DNA of 11,633 bases from assembly GCA_025355485.1 (NCBI GenBank), contig JANXZP010000029.1:1-11633 (forward strand), given 5' to 3'. This DNA is from Pseudomonadota bacterium. GTDB lineage: Bacteria; Pseudomonadota; Gammaproteobacteria; Xanthomonadales; Xanthomonadaceae. Positions 5,664 to 11,633 of the stretch are shown one piece after another. Position numbers and translations under genes: made by a program. Numbering within the stretch: position 1 is the first letter of the stretch; each line of letters opens with the position of its first letter. Under the pieces are notes generated by a model. That model did not search any database and was not told where the DNA came from. It saw only the letters and a list, made by a program, of their open reading frames with translations.

Positions 5664-8536
5664 TATGCGGTCTGCACGATATGCAATCGCAGCCGTTCGG
5701 CGGCGGTTTCAAGGTCGGTGCCCAGCGGCAGGATGTACGGCCAGTCGGCGGCTTTCGCGGCCGTCTCCAGCGCGGCGGCGGCGGTGGCGAGTTCGGTCGC
5801 GCCGACCAGCAGCGCGGCGCCCTTGATCTTGTGCGCTTCGCGCGCGAGCTGCACGCAGTCGCCGGCCTCGCGTGCGCGCCGCGCGGCTTGCAGGTCGGTC
5901 GCGGTGGTGGCTAGGTAGTCCTGCAACACCAGCCGCGACTGCTCGCCGTCGCCGCCCGTCAATGCATCGAGCACACTCGCGTCCAATGGCACCGGCTCGC
6001 CCTGCGCCTGCGGCAACGGCGCGGCCGGCGTTGCCGCCTTGTGCAGCGCGACGGTCTGCTTTGCGCTCATCGCGATGTGCGGCAACCAGCGTTCGATGCA
6101 CGCCGCGAGTTGCGAAATGCTCACAGGCTTCGACAGGTAATCGTCCATGCCCGCGGCGAGGCAGCGCTCGGCTTCGCCCTTGAGCGCCGCGGCGGTGAGG
6201 GCGATCACCGGCGTGCGCGGCCTGGCGTCGCGCGCTTCTTCCTCGCGCAGCGCGCGGGTCATCTGGTAACCGTCCATGCGCGGCATGTGCACGTCGGACA
6301 GCACCAGCGCATATCGTCCGCTGCGCCAGCGCTCGAGGCCTTCGACGCCGTCCTCGGCGGACTCGCTGGCGTAACCGGCCAACTGGAGCTGGCGAGCGAC
6401 CACCAGCCGGTTGGTCGGATGATCGTCCACCAGCAGGATCAGGCTGCGTTCGGCTTCGGCCTGGCGCGAATCCGGCATGGCGCGCGGCTGAAATAGCGGC
6501 GCGGGCGGCGGCGCATCCGCACTGGTGTCCACATCGGCAGGATTGCCGCGCGGCAAGGTCAGCAGCAGGCGCATCGTGGTACCCGCGCCGGAGGTGCTTT
6601 CCATCGTGACCTCGCCGCCCATCAATTCGGCCAGCCGCCGGCAGATCACCAGCCCCAACCCGGTGCCGCCGTACTTGCGCGTGGTGCTGCCCTCGGCCTG
6701 GCTGAAAGGCTGGAACAGCCGCGCCTGCTGTTCGGCGGTCACCCCGATGCCGGTGTCGGTGACGCGAATGCACAGTTGTTCGGCGCCGGCTTCCGCACCG
6801 CGCCACTCCAGCGCGACAAGCACGAATCCGTTCTCGGTGAACTTCAGCGCGTTGGACAGGAAGTTCGACAGGATCTGCCGCAGTCGCAACGGATCGGCGA
6901 CGTGCGCCGGCGCGACGCGCGGATCGATCTCGCAGTTCAGCACAAGGCCCTTGCTCGACGCCGCGCCCAAATAATTCGCGATGGTCGAGCGCAGCAGGTG
7001 CTGCAGGCTGATCGTGCTGGCGCTCAATTCCAAGCGGCCGGCTTCGACCTTGGAGAAATCCAGGATGTCGCCGATGATCTGCAACAGCGATTGCGCGGAC
7101 TGCTGGATGATGTGCACGGTGCGCCGCTGGTCGTGATCGAGTACGCCATGCGAGAGCACTTCGAGCATGCCGGTGACGCCGATCATCGGCGTGCGGATCT
7201 CGTGGCTCATCGCGGCAAGGAAATCGCTCTTGGTCTTGCTCGCGTCGCGCGCGGCGATCTCGCTCGAACGCAGCGCGTCCTCGAGCTGCTTGATCCGGGT
7301 CAGGTCGGTCGCGATGGCGAGGTGGCCGATGGCCTCGCCGCCCTCGTCGTGCATCGCCGAGGTTGCCAGCAGCACCGGCACGCGCACACCGTCCTTGCGT
7401 ACCAGCGTCCATTCCTGCGCCTGCACGCCGAGTTCGAGCAGCAGCGGAATCATCCGTGCGTCGGGATGCACGGTGCGCCCCAACGCTGCGCCCAGTCGCT
7501 CGGCCATGTCGCGAGCCTCGTCGGCCAGCAGCAGCCGCGCGACATTGCGCTGGCCAATCATCTCGCTCGCCTTGTAGCCGGACAATTGCTCGGCGTAGGG
7601 ATTGAAGCTGCTGAAACGGCCGTCGAGATCGACCGACATCACCGCCACCTCCGCAGCGGTGAACAGCGAACGCGAAAACTCCTCGCTGCGCGCCAGGGTC
7701 GCGCGCACCTGCTCGTTGCGCGCCAGCAACGCGGCCTGTTCGGTTTCGGAAGCGCGCACCTCGTTGCGTAGCGCGAGAAAACCGTCGAGCACCTCGCCCA
7801 GGTCGCCCTCGGGACGATATCTGGGTTGCGCGGTGTAATCGTGCCGGCGCATCTGCCCGGTCAGCGCGGTCAGCGACTCCACCCCGCGATAGATGTTGCG
7901 CAGCACCGCGCTGGCGAGCCACGCCGATACCAGCAACGCGAGCAGGCTCAGGCCGATCCGCAGTTCGCCGGCGAACAGCGCGCGATCGTTCTCCTCGCGC
8001 ACCTGCAGTCGACCGCGCGCGAGTACCAGCGTCCCCAACCGCTGCATACGCAAGGTGACCGGATCCATCGCCGGAAACAGTTCGGTATCGGCGAAGTGGC
8101 CGAGCGCCTTGATGTCGCGGCTTTGCAGGATCGCGTGCAGTCGCGCAACCGCATGATCGGCGCGCACCCTCGCGGTAGCGATGTCGGCCAGCAACGCCGT
8201 TTCCTCGGGAGTGCGCGGCGAGGCCTCGAGCAAAGCCCATTCGTCGTCGACGCGCTGCCGCGCGGCATCCACCGTGACGATGCCGTCGTCCCAGCTCATC
8301 AGGTAATTGCGCACGCGGAACACGGTGCCGATATCGTCCAGCCCGTAGCTGTCCGATATCGCCTGGATGCGGCGCAGGCTCACCAGAGTTTCGTCGCCGA
8401 GCGCGCTCAGGGTCTGCTGGTGCTGACGGCGTTCCCACTCATCGAGCCCCAGCACGCCGGCACCGGCCAAGATCAGCAAGCCGAACAAGCCGAGCAACTG
8501 CAGGCGGATGCTGGATTTGCCGCGGAGCAAGGCCAC
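5663..8536 (-). CDS. Unorthodox hybrid sensor histidine kinase (TM-HAMP-PAS-HisKA-HATPase-REC-Hpt)
   Basis: A 957-residue inner-membrane kinase with a full internal His-Asp-His relay. With the GTG at 8536 as residue 1: TM1 about 11-32; a helical sensor domain about 33-191, probably a four-helix bundle; TM2 about 192-212; HAMP-like segment and coiled coil about 213-285; PAS about 286-410; HisKA with phospho-His445 (MSHEIRTPMIGV); HATPase about 547-662 with N-box DPLRLRQILSNFLSNALKF, G1 VTDTGIGV and G2 KYGGTGLGLVI; REC about 699-818 with acidic pair 704-705, acceptor Asp748 (LSDVHMPRMDG) and Lys803 (SKPV); Hpt about 852-940 with His902 (AHKIKGAAL). All catalytic residues are present. The GTG lies 17 bp after the phosphodiesterase stop; an ATG at 8671 falls deep in that gene and is rejected. 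No ATG precedes TM1 and the Shine-Dalgarno is poor. The family resembles RocS/BvgS/EvgS; the likely receiver partner is the adjacent REC-EAL protein. Confidence 0.92.
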   Translation of the reverse strand: MALLRGKSSIRLQLLGLFGLLILAGAGVLGLDEWERRQHQQTLSALGDETLVSLRRIQAISDSYGLDDIGTVFRVRNYLMSWDDGIVTVDAARQRVDDEWALLEASPRTPEETALLADIATARVRADHAVARLHAILQSRDIKALGHFADTELFPAMDPVTLRMQRLGTLVLARGRLQVREENDRALFAGELRIGLSLLALLVSAWLASAVLRNIYRGVESLTALTGQMRRHDYTAQPRYRPEGDLGEVLDGFLALRNEVRASETEQAALLARNEQVRATLARSEEFSRSLFTAAEVAVMSVDLDGRFSSFNPYAEQLSGYKASEMIGQRNVARLLLADEARDMAERLGAALGRTVHPDARMIPLLLELGVQAQEWTLVRKDGVRVPVLLATSAMHDEGGEAIGHLAIATDLTRIKQLEDALRSSEIAARDASKTKSDFLAAMSHEIRTPMIGVTGMLEVLSHGVLDHDQRRTVHIIQQSAQSLLQIIGDILDFSKVEAGRLELSASTISLQHLLRSTIANYLGAASSKGLVLNCEIDPRVAPAHVADPLRLRQILSNFLSNALKFTENGFVLVALEWRGAEAGAEQLCIRVTDTGIGVTAEQQARLFQPFSQAEGSTTRKYGGTGLGLVICRRLAELMGGEVTMESTSGAGTTMRLLLTLPRGNPADVDTSADAPPPAPLFQPRAMPDSRQAEAERSLILLVDDHPTNRLVVARQLQLAGYASESAEDGVEGLERWRSGRYALVLSDVHMPRMDGYQMTRALREEEARDARPRTPVIALTAAALKGEAERCLAAGMDDYLSKPVSISQLAACIERWLPHIAMSAKQTVALHKAATPAAPLPQAQGEPVPLDASVLDALTGGDGEQSRLVLQDYLATTATDLQAARRAREAGDCVQLAREAHKIKGAALLVGATELATAAAALETAAKAADWPYILPLGTDLETAAERLRLHIVQTA

Positions 8537-8553
8537 CTGGGTCTGTGCTCTGA

Positions 8554-9750
8554 TCAGTGCTTGGTCTGGCGCCAGTGTTCGATCGCCTCGGTCAGGCGCT
8601 CGCCCGGCACCGCGGCCGAAATCAGGTAGCCCTGCGCGAAATCGCAGCCCAGTTGCGCGAGCAATTGCCATTCCTCGATCGTCTCGATGCCTTCGGCGAC
8701 GACTTTCAGGCCGAGCTTGCGGGCGAGATCGAGACTGGTCTCGATCATCGCGAGTTTGCGCGGTTGCTCGGGCGCGCGATGCACGAAGCCACGATCGATC
8801 TTGAGCTCGGTGAACGGAATCTGCGAGAGCTGCGCGAGCGAGGAATAGCCGGTGCCGAAATCGTCCACGCTCAATCCGAAACCCTTCAGGCGCAGCCGCG
8901 CGAGCATCGCCAGTCCGCGCGCGGTATCGCTCATCACCGAACTCTCGGTGATCTCCAGCACGATGTCTTCCGGCCGCATGCCGTGGCTGCGCACGACGTT
9001 TTCGTAGCGGTCGGCGACTTCAGGACCGGTGAGGTTCTGCGCAGAGACGTTGACCGAGACCTTGATCCGCAGGCCCTGCTGCACCCAGCGTTTCCGCCAT
9101 GCGCAGCTTTCGACCAGCATGTGCTGGGTAAGCTGCTCGATCATGCCGTGCGCTTCGATCAGCGGTATGAAATTAGCCGCGTGCAGCACCTGTCCATTCG
9201 GCTGGACCCACCTCGCCAGGGCCTCGACGCCGACGATCTTGCCGTTGCTGAATTCGGCCTGCGGCTGAAAGTACGGCACGATGTGGCCGTCGGCGAGCGC
9301 CTGCCGCAACTGTTCAACGTTGACCTGTACCTCCGGAGCGACCGCGCTCACGCCCGCCGTGGAGTCCAGCAGCGACAGCACGTGGGTGAGCTTGGCGGCC
9401 GAAAGCGGTTTTTCCACGCTGCCCAGCACGCGCAGACCGGACGCCTGCGCCATGATCTGCACGGCGTGCAGCAGCGCGACGTCCATCGCGCTTACCACCG
9501 CGATCGCCGGCGCCAGCTTGTGTTGCGCTATCAGACCGATGAACTCCACCCCGTCCATGCCCGGCATGTCCAGGTCGACCAGCACGACGTCGGGCGGGGT
9601 AGGCATCGAGCGCAGCATCTCCATCGCCTCGAAGCCCTCGGCCGCTTCGATCACCTCGCCGATGCCCAAGTCTTCGAGCAGGCGCAGTCCGAGCCGGCGC
9701 TGGAACGCATGGTCTTCGACCAGCAGTACGCGCAAGTTCGAGTATTGCAT
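8554..9750 (-). CDS. REC-EAL response regulator, cyclic-di-GMP phosphodiesterase (RocR/PvrR-like)
   Basis: A 398-residue cytoplasmic response regulator that should hydrolyse c-di-GMP to pGpG under control of phosphorylation. REC domain (5-125): acidic pair Glu12-Asp13, acceptor Asp59 (VLVDLDMPGMDG), Ser87 and Lys114 (VEKP). EAL domain (about 145-390): Glu176 in VEALARW, Asn234 (VNVSAQNL), Glu266 (LEITES), Asp296-Asp297 in DDFGTGYSSL, Lys317 (LKIDR), Glu353 (AEGIET) and Gln373 (QGY). Metal ligands, general base and the loop-6 motif are all intact, so an active enzyme is expected. Size and order match Pseudomonas RocR (REC-EAL). The ATG at 9750 has a purine-rich GGGGGAAGG just upstream. It is the first gene of a unit with the hybrid kinase, only 17 bp apart. 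No GGDEF domain is fused or adjacent, and no DNA-binding response regulator is in the window. Confidence 0.95.
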   Translation of the reverse strand: MQYSNLRVLLVEDHAFQRRLGLRLLEDLGIGEVIEAAEGFEAMEMLRSMPTPPDVVLVDLDMPGMDGVEFIGLIAQHKLAPAIAVVSAMDVALLHAVQIMAQASGLRVLGSVEKPLSAAKLTHVLSLLDSTAGVSAVAPEVQVNVEQLRQALADGHIVPYFQPQAEFSNGKIVGVEALARWVQPNGQVLHAANFIPLIEAHGMIEQLTQHMLVESCAWRKRWVQQGLRIKVSVNVSAQNLTGPEVADRYENVVRSHGMRPEDIVLEITESSVMSDTARGLAMLARLRLKGFGLSVDDFGTGYSSLAQLSQIPFTELKIDRGFVHRAPEQPRKLAMIETSLDLARKLGLKVVAEGIETIEEWQLLAQLGCDFAQGYLISAAVPGERLTEAIEHWRQTKH

Positions 9751-9775
9751 CGCCTTCCCCCGGGTCTGTCGTCGG

Positions 9776-9805
9776 ACTCTACGCTGCGCTGCGTTAACCC
9801 GACAA
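9776..9805 (-). promoter_or_regulatory. Tentative promoter of the REC-EAL/kinase unit
   Basis: On the minus strand TTGTCG (9805-9800, four of six) and TAGAGT (9781-9776, four of six) are 18 bp apart and would give a leader of about 20 nt before the ATG at 9750. The match is modest and the region is GC-rich, so this is a weak call. Confidence 0.3.
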
Positions 9806-9814
9806 GTCGCCAGC

Positions 9815-9840
9815 CGGCCGCGACGTTTCGACCGCGGCCG
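9815..9840. repeat. 8-bp perfect inverted repeat in a divergent promoter region
   Basis: CGGCCGCG (9815-9822) is exactly inverted at 9833-9840 around a 10-nt centre (ACGTTTCGAC). It lies in the 136-bp gap between the divergent REC-EAL gene and the plus-strand oxygenase, just upstream of the tentative -35 of the former. It could be a regulator dyad for both genes or a hairpin. GC-rich DNA makes such repeats less surprising. Confidence 0.5.
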
Positions 9841-9886
9841 CTACGGGCGTATCCTGCGAGTCGGATTCCACAGTCGATAACTGCGC

Positions 9887-10546
9887 ATGCCCGCCGCCAC
9901 CACCGCGATGTTCGCCCTACCGTTCGCCTTCGCCCAGCATCCGCAACCCGATGTCCTGAACGCAGCGCTGCGTGAATTGTTCATCGCGCGCGAAGCCGAA
10001 GGCGCGCGCTACGCGAACCCGAATCCATACACAGTGCGCAACGCGCAATTGTTCGAAAGCCATTTCGACCTGTTCCACTGGCCCGAGGCGTGCATCGCGC
10101 AGCTCAGCGAATTCTGCCTGTCGAACCTGATGCGTGTTATCGGCGAACTCAATGGTTACAACCTTGCCACGTTGCGCAAGATCGACGTCGCGACGGATGC
10201 GTGGTTCCATATCACGCGTCGCAACGGCCACTTCGGCGTGCACAACCATCCAATGGCTTCGTGGTCGGGCGTGTACTGCGTCAGCCCGGGCCGCAACGAC
10301 GCCGACCAGCCGGGCAGCGGTCGGCTGAATTTCATCAATCCGCACAGCATCAACAGCATGTATCTGGATCCCGGGAATGTCTTCCTGCGCGAGCCTTACC
10401 AGCGTGCGAGCTATGGCTTCGATCTGGTGCCTGGACAATTGATCCTGTTCCCGTCAGGGGTGCTGCACCACGTGCTGCCGTTCTACGGCGAGGGCGAGCG
10501 CATCACGGTCGCATTCAACTGCTCGTTCCGCCAACGCGAAAGCTGA
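9887..10546 (+). CDS. Putative 2OG-Fe(II) oxygenase-like protein (TIGR02466/2OG-FeII_Oxy_5 type)
   Basis: A 219-residue protein resembling the TIGR02466 group of putative 2-oxoglutarate/Fe(II) oxygenases; substrate unknown. The core runs from about residue 105: AWFHITRRNGHFGVHNHPMASWSGVYCVSPG with His119 and His121, then GRLNFINPHS, and VPGQLILFPSGVLHHVLPFYGEGERITVAFNCSF with His194 or His195 and Arg205. The last block is the expected distal iron His and 2-oxoglutarate Arg. The first block has HxH where most of the superfamily has HxD/E, so the iron site is not canonical. No signal peptide is evident. Neither the ATG at 9887 nor the one at 9908 (MFALPFAF) has a Shine-Dalgarno; family members tend to begin close to the ALPFAF stretch, so the later start is possible. 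It is unrelated in sequence to the oxygenase at 411-1112. It converges on the next gene with a 10-bp gap. Confidence 0.8.
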   Translation: MPAATTAMFALPFAFAQHPQPDVLNAALRELFIAREAEGARYANPNPYTVRNAQLFESHFDLFHWPEACIAQLSEFCLSNLMRVIGELNGYNLATLRKIDVATDAWFHITRRNGHFGVHNHPMASWSGVYCVSPGRNDADQPGSGRLNFINPHSINSMYLDPGNVFLREPYQRASYGFDLVPGQLILFPSGVLHHVLPFYGEGERITVAFNCSFRQRES

Positions 10547-10556
10547 TCGCCCGCGT

Positions 10557-11120
10557 TCACTTCACCGCGCGGACGTAGATTCCGTCGAACGTCGTTTTCC
10601 AGGTCCTGCCGTCGTCCGAATCCTGGAACCACTGGCGCACGCTGCCGTCGGATCTCGGAATGAAGTCCATCGTGCGGTGGTGGTTCACGCCATCGGCATC
10701 GCCGAAACCTTCGGCGCGGAAACGCATCGCGCCATCGCGCAGCTCGCCGACGTAGTGGGTGATGACGCCGCTGTCGTCGGTCCATACCTGGTGCCAGTGC
10801 TTGCTCGCCGGATCGTAGAAATTGACGCTGGTGCCCTTGCCGCCGTGCGCGCCGGTCCATGATTCGCGCAACACGCAGCCCTCCAGGTCGCGGGTGATGT
10901 GGTTGACGCCGAGCGGCTTGCCGTCGGCAACGTGCACGTCCCAGTCGCCGATCCAGAACTCGACCTGGTGCGATTCCGCGCGATCTCGGCACGGATGGCG
11001 CTGCGCATCGGCCGCTGCGGTCGTTGGCGTGGTCTCTGCATGGGTTGTCGTCATCAGCGCAAGATACAAAACTGTCGATGCCAAAGCAGTGGCCAGAGGC
11101 CAGCGTTTGCGTTCGAACAT
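10557..11120 (-). CDS. Small secreted protein of unknown role, DUF1579/lipocalin-like
   Basis: A 187-residue exported protein. A signal peptide (MFERKRWPLATALASTVLYLALMTTTHA) is cut after about residue 28. The mature part starts with a Thr/Ala-rich linker, then EFWIGDWDVHVADGKPLGVNHI (54-75) and beta-strand-rich sequence to the end (RESWTGAHGGKGTSVNFYD, HWHQVWTDDSGVITHYVGEL, RWYF-type aromatic strands). The FWIGDWDV-then-barrel pattern is seen in small lipocalin-like and DUF1579-like proteins. Cys44 and Cys82 could form a disulfide. The ATG at 11120 is preferred over one at 11159 because it has GGGGAG six bases upstream and yields a normal signal peptide. It is divergent from the indolepyruvate oxidoreductase gene. 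Ligand and function are not known. Confidence 0.8.
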   Translation of the reverse strand: MFERKRWPLATALASTVLYLALMTTTHAETTPTTAAADAQRHPCRDRAESHQVEFWIGDWDVHVADGKPLGVNHITRDLEGCVLRESWTGAHGGKGTSVNFYDPASKHWHQVWTDDSGVITHYVGELRDGAMRFRAEGFGDADGVNHHRTMDFIPRSDGSVRQWFQDSDDGRTWKTTFDGIYVRAVK

Positions 11121-11307
11121 GTGCGTCTCCCCGGCTCGTGTTGGTGCATGCCGCACCATCGCAGCAAGCCGCGCCGCCGTCCCGTGCCGGAAGTCCAGTC
11201 CTGGCGGTGCTCAGGAAGGGCGCAACGGGCCTGCCTGTTATCATTTCGATGCAATGCCGTACCCCGCCGCGCCACTTCCGGACCCGGCCCTCCGCGTGAG
11301 ATTTCCC
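11121..11307. other. Divergent intergenic region without a clear promoter
   Basis: This 187-bp gap serves a minus-strand secreted protein and the plus-strand oxidoreductase, so two promoters are expected. GGGGAG at 11132-11127 is the Shine-Dalgarno of the former. TATCAT at 11239-11244 (plus) could be a -10 for the latter, but the bases 17 upstream do not resemble a -35. I see no repeats or RNA structure of note. Confidence 0.5.
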
Positions 11308-11633
11308 ATGTCCGCCATGCCCGCCCTCGACCGCGACTACAGCCTCGACCACAAGTACACGCGTGAACGCGGCCGGATCTTCCTGTCCGGCGTGCAGGCG
11401 CTGGTGCGGCTACCGCTGATGCAGCAATTACGCGACCGCGCGGCGGGCTTGAACACCGGCGGCTTCATCTCCGGCTATCGCGGTTCGCCACTCGGCGGTT
11501 TCGACCTGGAATTGTGGAAGGCGAAGAAACACCTGAAGGCCGCGGCGATCGAATTCACCCCGGGCATCAACGAGGATCTCGGCGCGACGATGGTGTGGGG
11601 TTCGCAGCAGACCAACCTGTTTCCCGGTGCGAC
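11308..11633 (+). CDS. Indolepyruvate ferredoxin oxidoreductase, fused type (N-terminal 108 residues; cut by window edge)
   Basis: The start of a thiamine-diphosphate and iron-sulfur enzyme that oxidatively decarboxylates aryl-pyruvates such as indolepyruvate to aryl-acetyl-CoA with ferredoxin as acceptor, in catabolism of aromatic amino acids. The visible residues are YSLDHKYTRERGRIFLSGVQ, ALVRLPLMQQLRDRAAGLNT and GGFISGYRGSPLGGFDLELW, then IEFTPGINEDLGATMVWGSQQTNLFPG. These match the N-terminal pyrimidine-binding domain of the long fused (alpha plus gamma) form, about 1,150-1,200 residues, found in many aerobic proteobacteria. Glu89 in GINEDL is the likely cofactor-activating Glu. The ATG at 11308 has a weak GTGAG upstream; a second in-frame Met three codons later is possible. 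The frame is open to the right edge. Confidence 0.93.
   Translation, partial: MSAMPALDRDYSLDHKYTRERGRIFLSGVQALVRLPLMQQLRDRAAGLNTGGFISGYRGSPLGGFDLELWKAKKHLKAAAIEFTPGINEDLGATMVWGSQQTNLFPGA

Noticed and set aside
6776..7771. Plus-strand frame of 331 codons opposite the kinase
   Set aside because: No family features and no start signal; antisense shadow.
5709..8438. Second minus-strand frame of 909 codons inside the kinase gene
   Set aside because: It is a +1/-1 frame of the kinase, rich in Arg, Gly and Ala, and carries no domain; the kinase frame is intact from end to end.
8557..9975. Plus-strand open frame of 472 codons opposite the REC-EAL gene
   Set aside because: Antisense shadow of a gene with complete REC and EAL motifs; it runs on into the next gene's region without any recognisable domain.
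11239..11244. -10 box TATCAT for the oxidoreductase gene
   Set aside because: No acceptable -35 hexamer is found 16-18 bp upstream, so a promoter call is not justified.
1..11633. tRNA, rRNA, CRISPR array, toxin-antitoxin pair or anti-phage island
   Set aside because: No cloverleaf-like or rRNA sequence, no regularly spaced repeats and no matching genes were seen on either strand.

Overview
The window is GC-rich, densely coded DNA from a Gram-negative proteobacterium. Signal peptides, an outer-membrane porin ending in phenylalanine, an unorthodox phosphorelay kinase and an aryl-pyruvate oxidoreductase of the fused type all fit a gammaproteobacterium of the Xanthomonadales (Lysobacterales), perhaps Rhodanobacteraceae. 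That placement rests on the look of the proteins, not on a marker gene. I see no rRNA, tRNA, CRISPR array, phage gene or complete transposon.

Layout, left to right. (1) 1-320, minus: a PadR-family repressor cut by the left edge, with a near-consensus promoter (351-379) whose -35 hexamer lies inside an inverted repeat that looks like an operator. (2) 411-4032, minus: a three-gene unit read from right to left: a secreted gamma-glutamyltranspeptidase-family enzyme, an unrecognised protein with five cysteines, and a Tpa1/Ofd1-like 2-oxoglutarate/Fe(II) oxygenase. Both junctions are stop/start overlaps (TGATG and ATGA), so the three are probably translated together. (3) 4033-4450: a divergent intergenic region holding a 12-bp tandem repeat, a 266-bp MITE-like element (4071-4336) with 23-bp terminal inverted repeats and folded internal repeats, and a strong sigma70 promoter (4388-4415). 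(4) 4451-5635, plus: an OprO/OprP-family porin. (5) 5663-9750, minus: a two-gene signalling unit, a REC-EAL cyclic-di-GMP phosphodiesterase followed 17 bp later by a TM-HAMP-PAS-HisKA-HATPase-REC-Hpt hybrid kinase. The architecture recalls RocR/RocS and PvrR/PvrS of Pseudomonas. (6) 9887-10546, plus: a second, unrelated 2OG-Fe(II) oxygenase-like protein with an HxH in place of the usual HxD/E. (7) 10557-11120, minus: a small secreted beta-rich protein. (8) 11308 to the right edge, plus: the N-terminus of a fused indolepyruvate ferredoxin oxidoreductase.

How the genes may work together. The kinase and the REC-EAL protein form a plausible complete circuit: an extracytoplasmic signal, a four-step phosphorelay, and control of c-di-GMP breakdown. 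The GGT-like enzyme, the five-cysteine protein and the oxygenase are the best candidate for an undescribed functional unit, because they are tightly coupled yet their known activities do not belong to one textbook pathway. The porin shares only the intergenic region with that unit and has its own promoter.
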